From Litorimonas sp039975855 (GTDB lineage Bacteria; Pseudomonadota; Alphaproteobacteria; Caulobacterales; Maricaulaceae): a stretch of DNA of 64,000 nt. The notes beneath the pieces were generated by a model. The model saw only the letters and a list, made by a program, of their open reading frames with translations. It made no database searches and was not told where the DNA came from. The translations under genes were made by a program, and so were the position numbers. The stretch lies in the NCBI GenBank assembly GCA_039975855.1, contig JBDWGH010000002.1, positions 1,116,001-1,180,000 of the forward strand. The letters run 5' to 3'. Shown here piece after piece: positions 33,427-41,418 of the stretch (position 1 is its first letter; each line of letters begins with the position of its first letter).

Positions 33427-34095
33427 ATGGCTGATCAAAAAGATGAGTGGGATGATCTCATGAAAGAGATCGATTCTGAAAAGTCAGCGCAAAAACGCCG
33501 TGCTGCGGCCTCCGCTGCGGCCGATGACATTCTGAAAGCTGCGGACAAAGCGGACAAAGACGCACCTGCCGAATCCTCAACAGACGAGAACGAAGCCGAG
33601 CCAGATGCGGGCGCAGCCGCCGTTGCACGTATTCAAGAATTGGAAATGGAGCTAGCGACGCTGAAAGATCAAGCCTTGCGCGCAATGGCCGATGCAGAAA
33701 ACGTCAAACGCAGATCTGAAAAAGAAGTCACGGCAGCGCGTATTTTTGGCATTGAGCGTTTTGCCAATGACATCTTGTCAGTACATGACAACCTGTCTCG
33801 CGCCCTGTTGACACTAGAAGGTACAGATAAATCAGAACTAGGCGAAAACGCCAAAAACCTCGTCGAGGGGATTGAGCTCACCGAAAAAGATCTGATGGCC
33901 GTTCTGGCCCGTCACGGCGTCACGGCGGTTCCGGGCAAGGGATCAAAATTTGACCCCAATGTTCACCAAGCTGTCGCCAACATCCCGTCAGATGAAGACA
34001 AAGGTAATGTCGCCACCGTTATGCAAACAGGCTTTAAAATTGGTGACAGGACTTTGCGCGCCGCCATGGTCGCAGTCAGTACGGGTAAGGCATAG
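33427..34095 (+). CDS. grpE: Nucleotide exchange factor GrpE
   Basis: 222-residue DnaK cochaperone. GGAG is eight bases upstream of the ATG. An acidic/Ala-rich N-terminal tail (~80 residues) precedes a long coiled coil (RIQELEMELATLKDQALRAM, ADAENVKRRSEKEVTAAR) and the C-terminal beta domain with MQTGFKIGDRTLRAAMVAVS, the GrpE signature. It follows hrcA in what is probably one operon. DnaK and DnaJ are not in the window. Confidence 0.95.
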   Translation: MADQKDEWDDLMKEIDSEKSAQKRRAAASAAADDILKAADKADKDAPAESSTDENEAEPDAGAAAVARIQELEMELATLKDQALRAMADAENVKRRSEKEVTAARIFGIERFANDILSVHDNLSRALLTLEGTDKSELGENAKNLVEGIELTEKDLMAVLARHGVTAVPGKGSKFDPNVHQAVANIPSDEDKGNVATVMQTGFKIGDRTLRAAMVAVSTGKA

Positions 34096-34170
34096 TCGGC
34101 CTGGACTGATTTTTTAAAAAACAGCAAGACCAGACACGCAGAGGTGTTCGCAGGTGGTAGGTAAACACCT

Positions 34171-35043
34171 ATGACATACACACCACCTGAAATCAGAAGC
34201 ATTCAACGCGCAGTCACTTATATCCAAACGGAGCTAAGAGAGGACCGCATTCCATCCCTAGAAGATGTGGCGAAGGCCGCGGGTGTCTCAAAGTTTCACT
34301 TTCACAGGGTTTTTAAACTCATCACGGGCGAAACCTGCGCTCAAATCATTACACGCCTCAGATTGGCAAAGGCCACGGCCGAGTTAAAACAAGCCAATAC
34401 CTCTATCACGCAAGCCGCATTTGCAGCGGGTTATGGGTCCGGACAAGCCTTTGCCAAAGCAATCAGACGAGAGCTGTCCACAAGTGCATCGGAAATACGA
34501 TCGGACCCCGAAAGACTATCTGAAACAATCAAAACCCTCATTAAACCTGATCTCTCAAATTCCGATCACACCCCACCTTTTGTTCAGATCGAAATTGCAT
34601 CACTGGACCCGCTAGACGTTCTAGTCATTCGTTCGGAAGATGTTTATCCGGACCTCATCGATACCTATAACGGCCTCTTTGAAATGGCAGGTGGCCCGCA
34701 AAATGTGAGGGCTGTTCTCGGACTGCCGCACCGTGACATAGAAACTTCTCTCGACGGCGGTTTCATTTTTGACGCGGCGTTAGTCCCCCTTTCCGCTGTT
34801 ACCGTTACGCCTGATACTGTTGTTGCGAAACGATTGGACGGGGGGCTTTACCTCTTGGCCCAGCATAAAGGCCTGGATGCAGATATACCGGTTACCTTAG
34901 ACGCGCTCTATTCTCATATCTTAATGTGTCCTGATATTGACCTCACAGACGCACCCTGCGTCCACCATTATATTGACGACCCCGAAGAGGTGGCGGAGAC
35001 AAACTGTCGAACGGATATTTACATACCCATTGCCGCTGCATGA
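34171..35043 (+). CDS. AraC-family regulator with GyrI-like effector domain
   Basis: 290 residues. Residues ~10-110 hold two AraC helix-turn-helix motifs (LEDVAKAAGVSKFHFHRVFK and ITQAAFAAGYGSGQAFAKAI). After a linker, residues ~135-288 match the GyrI-like small-molecule domain (PPFVQIEIASLDPLDVLVIR, YDDPEEV-type end). This N-HTH/C-GyrI order is as in Rob or similar multidrug-type activators. AGGTGTT and AACACCT flank a ~17-base loop just before the ATG, and could fold over the ribosome-binding region. No clear target gene is adjacent. Confidence 0.85.
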   Translation: MTYTPPEIRSIQRAVTYIQTELREDRIPSLEDVAKAAGVSKFHFHRVFKLITGETCAQIITRLRLAKATAELKQANTSITQAAFAAGYGSGQAFAKAIRRELSTSASEIRSDPERLSETIKTLIKPDLSNSDHTPPFVQIEIASLDPLDVLVIRSEDVYPDLIDTYNGLFEMAGGPQNVRAVLGLPHRDIETSLDGGFIFDAALVPLSAVTVTPDTVVAKRLDGGLYLLAQHKGLDADIPVTLDALYSHILMCPDIDLTDAPCVHHYIDDPEEVAETNCRTDIYIPIAAA

Positions 35044-35093
35044 GACCGTTAGTCAGCCCTAGTCCCCCTGACAAACTTCGACTATGAGGAAGC

Positions 35094-35933
35094 ATGCCAG
35101 AACTTCCCGAAGTTGAAACCGTACGGCGGGGGCTTGCCCCTGTTATGGTAGGTGCGGTCTTTGCCAAGGTCACGCTAAACCGTCCCGACCTGCGCTTTCC
35201 TTTCGCCCCGAAATTCAAAACGCGTATTGAGGGCACGACCCTCACGCGGCTTTCGCGGCGCGCGAAATTCCTGCGCGCCGAGCTGTCCAGCGGCGAGACG
35301 CTTTATATGCATCTGGGCATGAGCGGGCGATTTATCATCGACGGAACATCTGCACTGTCGAACTATGCGCATGAACATGCAGCCAATCCCAAACATCATC
35401 ATGTGATATTCAAGATGAGTAGCGGAGCTATCATTACATATAATGACCCGCGCCGTTTTGGGTTTATGGAGCTAATCGGCGAAAGTGAGCCATATCGTCT
35501 TGACCATATCGGGCCGGAACCTTTGGGCAACGCATTTAACGGCCCTGTGCTGCGAGAGGCTCTAAAAGGAAAAAAATCCAAAATCAAAGCTGCCCTCCTC
35601 GATCAACGCGTCGTGGCAGGCCTCGGCAATATTTATGTCTGCGAAGCGCTTTACCGGACGGGCATCAGCCCTCGCCGCGCTGCGGGACGATTGAAAGCAA
35701 CGGAAACCGACGAACTCGCCGCGCATATTAAAGACATCTTGTCAGAAGCCATTGAAGCGGGTGGAAGTTCCCTTAAGGATTTTTCCAACACAGATGGCAA
35801 GCTCGGCTATTTCCAGCATCGTTTCGATGTCTATGGTCGTGAAGACGAACCCTGCGGAAGCTGCGCCGCACCGATTAAGCGTATCGTGCAAAGCGGGCGG
35901 AGTTCGTTCTTTTGCGGGGTTTGTCAGGGATGA
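35094..35933 (+). CDS. mutM: Formamidopyrimidine-DNA glycosylase
   Basis: 279-residue base-excision repair enzyme that removes 8-oxoguanine and cuts the backbone. The catalytic N-terminus MPELPEVETVRRGL is exact. The lysine loop (LSRRAKFLRAEL), the HLGMSGRF element and the NIYVCEALYR H2TH region follow. The C-terminal zinc finger is CGSCAAPIKRIVQ...FFCGVC, complete. Its stop overlaps the RDD gene start (ATGA). A Caulobacter-like order continues to the enoyl-CoA hydratase and dnaA. Confidence 0.95.
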   Translation: MPELPEVETVRRGLAPVMVGAVFAKVTLNRPDLRFPFAPKFKTRIEGTTLTRLSRRAKFLRAELSSGETLYMHLGMSGRFIIDGTSALSNYAHEHAANPKHHHVIFKMSSGAIITYNDPRRFGFMELIGESEPYRLDHIGPEPLGNAFNGPVLREALKGKKSKIKAALLDQRVVAGLGNIYVCEALYRTGISPRRAAGRLKATETDELAAHIKDILSEAIEAGGSSLKDFSNTDGKLGYFQHRFDVYGREDEPCGSCAAPIKRIVQSGRSSFFCGVCQG

Positions 35934-36349
35934 GTACAGCCATCAAAGATGGTCCTAAATATGTGGGCTTTTTTTGGCGAGCTATTGCCTTGGCACTCGA
36001 TAATTTTTTTTGGATTATCCTTCAAATTCCTCTGGTACCTTTTTTCAACCAGTTTGAAAACTCGGAGCTTTTAACCGCAGTATATCTGCTCGCGTTTCTT
36101 GCTTACTTTTGGTTGCTCCCAAAATTTGGTAGAGCGACACTGGGCCAGTATATGATGGGTTACCGCATCGTACCTGCCGACGAAAGTCGCCCGAAATGCT
36201 TATGGCGTCTCGCTTATGTATGCGGAACGGCAATTATGTGGCCGTTATTCCTATTTAGCTGGTTCATGCTCCGAAATGATGACATTGGGATTTACTGGTG
36301 GGATCGCAAATCCAGCACTCGCGCTGTCTCAACGCGTCAGACCAATTGA
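35930..36349 (+). CDS. RDD-domain membrane protein
   Basis: 139 residues; the start overlaps the mutM stop by four bases and has AGGG close upstream. The RDD pattern is seen in GFFWRAIALALDNFFWIIL (first helix with R...D) and a second helix LLTAVYLLAFLAYFWLLP. TLGQYMMGYRIVPADESRP is the conserved cytoplasmic turn, and a third helix is IMWPLFLFSWFML. Such proteins are inner membrane proteins of unsettled role, some linked to ion exchange. Its stop codon lies inside the first of two 50-base direct repeats. Confidence 0.8.
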   Translation: MSTAIKDGPKYVGFFWRAIALALDNFFWIILQIPLVPFFNQFENSELLTAVYLLAFLAYFWLLPKFGRATLGQYMMGYRIVPADESRPKCLWRLAYVCGTAIMWPLFLFSWFMLRNDDIGIYWWDRKSSTRAVSTRQTN

Positions 36350-36393
36350 ACTCCGCTCGCCCAGCGCGCTATGCGGGCCGATAGAATTTTGAA
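36343..36393 (+). repeat. Direct repeat flanking the GST/WYL gene pair, left copy
   Basis: 51 bases from CAATTGAACTCC to GATAGAATTTTGAA. They match 38092-38141 except for a short variable stretch and one extra base. This copy contains the RDD stop codon. The following 200 bases, to the GST gene stop, hold nothing else recognisable. Confidence 0.75.
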
Positions 36394-36546
36394 TTTCTCG
36401 GCTTCGCTATTGAGCACAAATATTCGAAGGCCTCGTAAATCATCCCATGCTTATAGCATGCAGAGTAACTTGCATTTGAAAATCTGAACAGCAAAAGATA
36501 TTGTTCTGGTTCGGCTCAGGTCAGTCAACCAAACCCGTTTTAAAGC

Positions 36547-37248
36547 CTAACCAAACGCCCGCTTATCCACCCGATCAATATAAGCCATCAGTTTAGTAGA
36601 GTTGCGAACATACTGACACAGCGGTGTTGGGAACACTTCGCAGCTTGCGTTTGCCAGAAACGCATAGGCCGTCGCATCAATTTCGCGCACGGTATCGCCC
36701 AGTAAAAAATCTTGATCGCCCAATTGCGCTTCAACCGCTTTCAAATCTGACAATCCCAATGCATAAATTTCCTCGGCTGTATGTCGTCCGATACCATGGC
36801 CTTTGACCGTGCTCTCCATCTCTTTGAATATCGGCCGCGTGATAAAACCCCGAAGAGGCTTTGGAATCATGCCGAACCAGGTTTCCGTGATAAGCTCGCG
36901 GTTCTCTTTCCGAACCCAGCGGGGATAGACCGCAGAGGCCCAATAGAAACGTTCGGCAAACATAACGTTTAGTGCATGCGAGAGGGCCCGCTCTCTTTCA
37001 GTTAAACCTTGGCCGAGCGGGTTGCCATAGGTTTGCTTGAGATAACGAATAGTAAACTCCGTATCGCCAATCGCCTCGCCCTTATCGACAATATAAGGCA
37101 ATTTCTCCTTTGGTCCTTTTCGCGGGTCCATAAGTTCAATCGTCTTATGCGGAACCTCCGCGAGATTAAGATAGGTCATCAACTTCAAACAAAAGGGGCT
37201 CGCATCGCGCATCCCGAATTGCGGAACAAATTTGTAAAATTCTAACAT
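36547..37248 (-). CDS. Glutathione S-transferase-like (metaxin/Fax-type) protein
   Basis: 233 residues; AAGGAG six to seven bases before the ATG decides this start over a longer frame. A thioredoxin-like N-terminal domain (FGMRDASPFCLKLMTYLNLA, KLPYIVDKGEAIGDTEFTIR) is followed by an all-helical C-terminal domain (ERALSHALNVMFAERFYW, LGDTVREIDATAYAFLAN). This resembles the metaxin/failed-axon-connections branch of the GST superfamily. Glutathione use is not certain. It is divergent from a WYL regulator that probably controls it, and both lie between direct repeats. Confidence 0.75.
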   Translation of the reverse strand: MLEFYKFVPQFGMRDASPFCLKLMTYLNLAEVPHKTIELMDPRKGPKEKLPYIVDKGEAIGDTEFTIRYLKQTYGNPLGQGLTERERALSHALNVMFAERFYWASAVYPRWVRKENRELITETWFGMIPKPLRGFITRPIFKEMESTVKGHGIGRHTAEEIYALGLSDLKAVEAQLGDQDFLLGDTVREIDATAYAFLANASCEVFPTPLCQYVRNSTKLMAYIDRVDKRAFG

Positions 37249-37281
37249 AGGTTTCTCCTTTTCTTGGGGAGCTATCACAGC

Positions 37282-37307
37282 CATACTGACAGGAGTATGT
37301 CAGGAGT
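37282..37307. promoter_or_regulatory. Operator-like repeats between the GST-like and WYL genes
   Basis: CATACT (37282-37287) and AGTATG (37294-37299) form an inverted repeat, overlapped by a direct repeat GACAGGAGT / GTCAGGAGT (37288-37296, 37299-37307). Placement in the 91-base divergent gap suits binding by the WYL regulator. Confidence 0.55.
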
Positions 37308-37339
37308 GATTCAAGAAAATTCACGAGGAGTCGTTTGAG

Positions 37340-38038
37340 GTGAAAAAAACAGAACGCCTGTTTCATTTAATTGAACATCTGCGAGGATCCCCTCGCCCCG
37401 CGACGGCGGCCAGCTTGGCCGAAGAACTGGGGGTATCGGAACGCACTATATATAGAGACACAAAGCTGCTCATCGCGCAGGGGCTACCGATTATGGGCGA
37501 AGCAGGCGTAGGTTATGTTCTAGCCTCGCATTTTGACGCGCCGCCGCTGCAATTTACCGCCGATGAGCTGGACCTTCTGTCCATTGGATTGCGAATTGCA
37601 TTTCGAGAAGGTGATCAGCCTATGCGCCGCGCCGCCGAGACGGCCTTTGCCAAAATTCGTGAAGGCTTAAAAAATAAGGCGAACTTGGATGCCATCGATC
37701 TCTATGCGCCGAATTGGCAACAAGGACCGACAACGACGCTGATGTCCGAAGCGCGGCTCGCGATCCGGAATAAATCTGTTGTGTCTTTCAACTACGAAAG
37801 TCTGGCTGGCGATTCGACTCGCCGAGAATTGAAGCCCCTTGCACTTTTGTTTTTTCGAGACGCCACATTGCTTTCGGGATACTGCACACTTCGGCAAGAC
37901 TATCGAAATTTCCGGCTGGACCGCATGAGCGCGTTCACAGACACAGGCACGCGTTTTACCGCCGAGCATTACGCCTTGAGGCGCGCCTATTTTGCGAAAG
38001 TGAAGCAAGAGAAGGCCGCGTTTGACGCAAACTCATAA
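37340..38038 (+). CDS. HTH/WYL-domain transcriptional regulator (YafY type)
   Basis: 232 residues, GTG start preceded by GAGGAG. The N-terminal winged helix is KKTERLFHLIEHLRGSPRPA, with recognition helix ELGVSERTIYRDTKLL. The WYL domain (about 135-210) has SVVSFNYESLAGDSTRRELK and LLSGYCTLRQDYRNFRLDRM, where YCTLRQDYRNFRLDR is the ligand-binding block. It probably controls itself and the divergent GST-like gene through the repeats between them. The ligand is unknown. Confidence 0.88.
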   Translation: MKKTERLFHLIEHLRGSPRPATAASLAEELGVSERTIYRDTKLLIAQGLPIMGEAGVGYVLASHFDAPPLQFTADELDLLSIGLRIAFREGDQPMRRAAETAFAKIREGLKNKANLDAIDLYAPNWQQGPTTTLMSEARLAIRNKSVVSFNYESLAGDSTRRELKPLALLFFRDATLLSGYCTLRQDYRNFRLDRMSAFTDTGTRFTAEHYALRRAYFAKVKQEKAAFDANS

Positions 38039-38091
38039 AACTCAATAGACGTTCCTTTCACCCAAATACAAATCGCGCACCTACTAACCCC

Positions 38092-38141
38092 CAATTGAAC
38101 TCCTTTCCCCGCCGCGCTATGCGGCCCGATAGAATTTTGAA
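38092..38141 (+). repeat. Direct repeat flanking the GST/WYL gene pair, right copy
   Basis: 50 bases matching 36343-36393. It ends 14 bases before the ATG of the enoyl-CoA hydratase gene and so probably includes that gene's promoter region, with a CCGC/GCGG hairpin in the middle. Confidence 0.75.
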
Positions 38142-38155
38142 GAGAGCACGCCCCC

Positions 38156-38932
38156 ATGGCTTATGACGATATTGAACTGACGCGCGACGGCGCCGTAGCC
38201 ATCATTCAGATGGACCGCCCCAAGGCGTTGAATGCACTGAACCTGAATATGATGCAGGAGCTAGCCACAGCGCTGAGCAAGTTGGAAGCCGATGACGGCG
38301 TAGGCTGTGTTATCCTGACGGGTAGCGAGAAAGCCTTTGCCGCAGGCGCGGATATTAAAGACATGGCAGAGGATGAGTATCTGGGCCTCTATAAGAATGA
38401 TCGGTTCGAAGAGAACCACATGGCAACAGAACGGTTCCGTAAACCTATTATCGCTGCTGTTGCGGGCTATGCGCTGGGCGGTGGGTGCGAAGTTGCCATG
38501 ATGTGCGATTTCATCATTGCTGCGGATAATGCAAAATTTGGCCAGCCTGAGATCAATCTTGGCGTGATGCCGGGCATGGGCGGAACGCAGCGTATGCTCC
38601 GCGCCGTTGGTAAGGCGAAAGCTATGGATCTTTGCCTGACGGGCCGCATGATGGACGCAGAAGAAGCCGAGCGTTCCGGCCTCGTCTCCCGCATTGTACC
38701 GTTGGACAAGCTCATGGAAACGGCAAAGGAAGCCGCAGCCAAGATCGCGAGCCAAAGTCAGCCGATCGCCATGATGACCAAGGAGACCATTGAAGCTGGG
38801 TTTGAGATGAGCCTCTCACAAGGTATCCGCTATGAGCGCCGCTTGTTCCAAAGCATGTTCACGACACATGACCAAAAGGAAGGCATGGCCGCCTTTATCG
38901 AGAAGCGGAAACCCCACTTTAAAAACAGGTAA
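38156..38932 (+). CDS. Enoyl-CoA hydratase
   Basis: 258-residue crotonase-fold enzyme that hydrates 2-enoyl-CoA in fatty acid oxidation. Oxyanion-hole segments are KAFAAGADIKDMAE and AVAGYALGGGCEVAMMCD; the catalytic glutamates lie in GQPEINLGVMPGMGGTQRM. Length and C-terminus (QKEGMAAFIEKRKPHFKNR) match short-chain enoyl-CoA hydratases. In related genomes this gene also stands just before rpsT and dnaA. It has a repeat-derived upstream region. Confidence 0.92.
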   Translation: MAYDDIELTRDGAVAIIQMDRPKALNALNLNMMQELATALSKLEADDGVGCVILTGSEKAFAAGADIKDMAEDEYLGLYKNDRFEENHMATERFRKPIIAAVAGYALGGGCEVAMMCDFIIAADNAKFGQPEINLGVMPGMGGTQRMLRAVGKAKAMDLCLTGRMMDAEEAERSGLVSRIVPLDKLMETAKEAAAKIASQSQPIAMMTKETIEAGFEMSLSQGIRYERRLFQSMFTTHDQKEGMAAFIEKRKPHFKNR

Positions 38933-38972
38933 GGCGCCCTGTGGGTTACTGTAGTGGCGCTTAAACGCCCTA

Positions 38973-39001
38973 TTGACGACTTGCGACTCCCTCCTTATAC
39001 G
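38973..39001 (+). promoter_or_regulatory. Promoter of rpsT
   Basis: TTGACG (38973-38978), 17-base spacer, TATACG (38996-39001). The spacer contains one GACTC (38986-38990). Confidence 0.6.
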
Positions 39002-39073
39002 CCCCCAAGAATTATCCAGGCCCGCGCAAGCGTCGCGGGCTTTGTGCATTGACCGAATATGAAAGAGTAACAC

Positions 39074-39337
39074 ATGGCAAATACGTCCTCCGCCAAGAAG
39101 AACGTCCGTAAAATGGCTCGCAAGACAGCCGTCAACAAAGCTCGCCGCTCAAGCGTCCGGACTTTCCTGCGTGCTGTTGAAGAAGCAATCACAGCTGGTG
39201 ATAAGACTGCAGCAAACGCAGCGCTTAAAGCTGCAGAGCCAGCCATGATGCGTGCTGTCTCTAAAGGCATCTTCCACAAAAACACAGCAAGCCGCAAAAT
39301 TTCCCGCTTGAACAAGCGCGTTAAAGCGATTGGCTAA
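39074..39337 (+). CDS. rpsT: 30S ribosomal protein S20
   Basis: 87-residue basic helical protein of the small subunit. MANTSSAKKNVRKMARKTAV, the alternating KAARRS-type basic helices and GIFHKNTASRKISRLNKRV at the end are the S20 pattern, with normal length. It has its own promoter and terminator and precedes dnaA, as in Caulobacter. Confidence 0.95.
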   Translation: MANTSSAKKNVRKMARKTAVNKARRSSVRTFLRAVEEAITAGDKTAANAALKAAEPAMMRAVSKGIFHKNTASRKISRLNKRVKAIG

Positions 39338-39363
39338 AGCTTCGGCTTATATCTGTTTGAAGG

Positions 39364-39388
39364 AACCGGCCTAAGGGTCGGTTTTTTT
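39364..39388 (+). terminator. Terminator of rpsT
   Basis: AACCGGCC and GGGTCGGTT form the stem around TAA, followed by seven T. Confidence 0.85.
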
Positions 39389-39501
39389 GTGTCTGCGATT
39401 CTGTGAGCGCTTGTGTAATCCGCCATATGTCGATTTTAACAGGCAGTTTCGCACGCCTAACGGGTATCAAATAAAGGTCACGCTGACGGGAGAAAGCAAC
39501 C

Positions 39502-39641
39502 GATTCTAGACTCTCACGACGAGAATCAGCTGTATGGCCGAGTCAAGAAAATAGCGTGAGATTTTTGTGAATTTTTTTCACAAGAAAAACACTTGCGATT
39601 CAATGCTCTTTTTGAGTCAAGAATAGAATCGGGTCCGAATC
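39502..39641 (+). promoter_or_regulatory. Cluster of eight GANTC sites in the dnaA upstream region
   Basis: GANTC starts at 39502, 39509, 39523, 39540, 39597, 39614, 39626 and 39637: eight in 140 bases, where one per ~256 is expected by chance. Between them TTGTGAA (39565-39571) and TTCACAA (39577-39583) form an inverted repeat. In Caulobacter the dnaA promoter carries GANTC sites and its activity depends on CcrM methylation. The rest of the 527-base gap before dnaA is A+T-rich, and a DnaA-box-like GCATCCACA is at 39769-39777. Confidence 0.75.
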
Positions 39642-39864
39642 AAACTTTCTCACATTGACGCTCCGATTTAAGGCTGGTTTATAGAGGTACGGTCATTGCT
39701 GCGGGGGTAGCGAGGTCCGGTCGGGGAACGCCCAGCAAGATCTGCGAGATCAAGCAGAATTGAGCTGAGCATCCACATATTTAGTAATGGTTTCAAAGAC
39801 TTGTGTATTTCAGGTCGCGCTTTCGTGCGGCCTTTGAACAGCAAGTTCGCTCGGGAGGCGGACA

Positions 39865-41355
39865 ATGAGTAGGGTAGCTGATAAAATGGCAAAATTGAAA
39901 ACTCCCGATCTCTATACTGGCGAGCCGCCACTACAATCCGCTCACAATACTTGGAAGCAAGTCAAGACTGATTTGGCCTATGCTTTGGGACCAAATGTTC
40001 ACCGTTCATGGACGGGCCGCCTGCACATTACGCAAGCCGATGAAAGTGTTGTTACCCTGTCCGCGCCAACCCGTTTTATAGCCTCCAAGATTGAGACCCA
40101 ATTTGCAGATACGGTCCGCCGTCTTTGGGACAAACATGATCAAGTCGATCCGCCGCGCCGCTTGGCCTTCGCGGCCAATCCGTCCGCTGTGCGGGCACCC
40201 GCCACCTTATCACCTGTAAAGACGAGTAGCACGCAACGCCCAGCCCTCACCGCCCCTGTTGAAGAAGCCAAGGCCCCGATGGCCGGGAAATCCGCGTCGG
40301 AAAGCCCGCGTGACAGATTCACCTTTGATAATTTTGTTGTTGGCACCTCTAATGAATTAGCCATGGCAGTTGCCCGGCAAGTCGCGAGTCAATGCGGTGC
40401 TGGCCGTGCCCCGCAATATAATCCGATTGTCATCCACGGCAGCAATGGCATGGGAAAAACCCATTTGCTCTATGCCATTGAAAACGCCGTTCGCGACAAT
40501 CACCCAGAAAAGCGCATGCGCTTTATTTCCGCTGAAGATTTTGTCTCCACATTTGTCGCCTCTGTTCGTGGTCAGGGCCGCGAAGGCATCTCAGCCTTCA
40601 AAGCCTCTTTGCGGGATGTAGACCTCTTGGTGATCGATGACGCCCACTTCATCGCGGACAAGCCCGGCAGCCAGGAAGAGCTCCTCCACACGCTTGTCAG
40701 CCTTGTCGATAGCGGCAAGCAAATCTTGATCGCTGCCGACCGTCATCCTGATAAAATTGAGAAAGCGACGGAGCGCCTTAAGAGTTACATGTCCTCTGGC
40801 CTTGTCTGTAAAATTGGCGCAGCCGATTATGAGCTGCGTCTGCGGATCTTGGACCGCCTGATTGCACGCCGCCGCGCCGGTGGTCAGCAAGATCTTGCTA
40901 TTCCACAAAATGCCCGGGATCACCTCGCTGCCCGTATGAATGCGACACCGCGTGACCTTGAGGGCGCCTTTAACCAGATCGTTGCACAGAGCGAGTTTCT
41001 CGGCACGTCCATCACGCTAGAAAGCGTACAGGAAACATTATCAGACTCTCGCTATATGATGGGTCAACGCCTGACTGTTGATCGTATTCAACGCGCCGTC
41101 TGCGAAGTTTTCTCCGTCACGCCAACAGATATGGTCAGCAAACGCCGCGCCCGCGTTATTGCGCGTCCGCGCCAAGTCGCGATGTATCTCTGTAAGAAAC
41201 TCACCAAGCGCAGCTTGCCGGATATTGGTCGCCGTTTTGGCGGACGGGATCACACCACGGTCATGCACGCCGTTAAACGCATCGACCAACTCCGCGCTGA
41301 TGACGCCAGCTTTAACGCTCAGATCGAAGCGGTAGAGACATTACTGAAGACTTAA
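39865..41355 (+). CDS. dnaA: Chromosomal replication initiator protein DnaA
   Basis: 496-residue AAA+ initiator that opens the origin. GGGAGG lies six bases before the ATG. Domain I (about 25-95: NTWKQVKTDLAYALGPNV) is diverged, domain II is a Pro/Ala linker, domain III begins FTFDNFVVGTSNELAMAVAR with Walker A HGSNGMGKTHL and Walker B LLVIDDAHFIAD, and domain IV ends in GRRFGGRDHTTVMHAVKRID, the DNA-binding signature. The usual first glycine pair of the P-loop is GSNG here. The upstream GANTC cluster and a DnaA-like box point to cell-cycle and self control. The origin itself was not found. Confidence 0.95.
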   Translation: MSRVADKMAKLKTPDLYTGEPPLQSAHNTWKQVKTDLAYALGPNVHRSWTGRLHITQADESVVTLSAPTRFIASKIETQFADTVRRLWDKHDQVDPPRRLAFAANPSAVRAPATLSPVKTSSTQRPALTAPVEEAKAPMAGKSASESPRDRFTFDNFVVGTSNELAMAVARQVASQCGAGRAPQYNPIVIHGSNGMGKTHLLYAIENAVRDNHPEKRMRFISAEDFVSTFVASVRGQGREGISAFKASLRDVDLLVIDDAHFIADKPGSQEELLHTLVSLVDSGKQILIAADRHPDKIEKATERLKSYMSSGLVCKIGAADYELRLRILDRLIARRRAGGQQDLAIPQNARDHLAARMNATPRDLEGAFNQIVAQSEFLGTSITLESVQETLSDSRYMMGQRLTVDRIQRAVCEVFSVTPTDMVSKRRARVIARPRQVAMYLCKKLTKRSLPDIGRRFGGRDHTTVMHAVKRIDQLRADDASFNAQIEAVETLLKT

Positions 41356-41418
41356 GTATTCCTCAAAATCAAACGCTGAAAGACTAAAAACGACCCACTG
41401 CCGAGACAAATATAACAA

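Noticed and set aside
39388..39864. Replication origin upstream of dnaA
   Set aside because: The gap is A+T-rich but has only one DnaA-box-like nonamer and no clear unwinding repeats; it fits a regulated promoter better.
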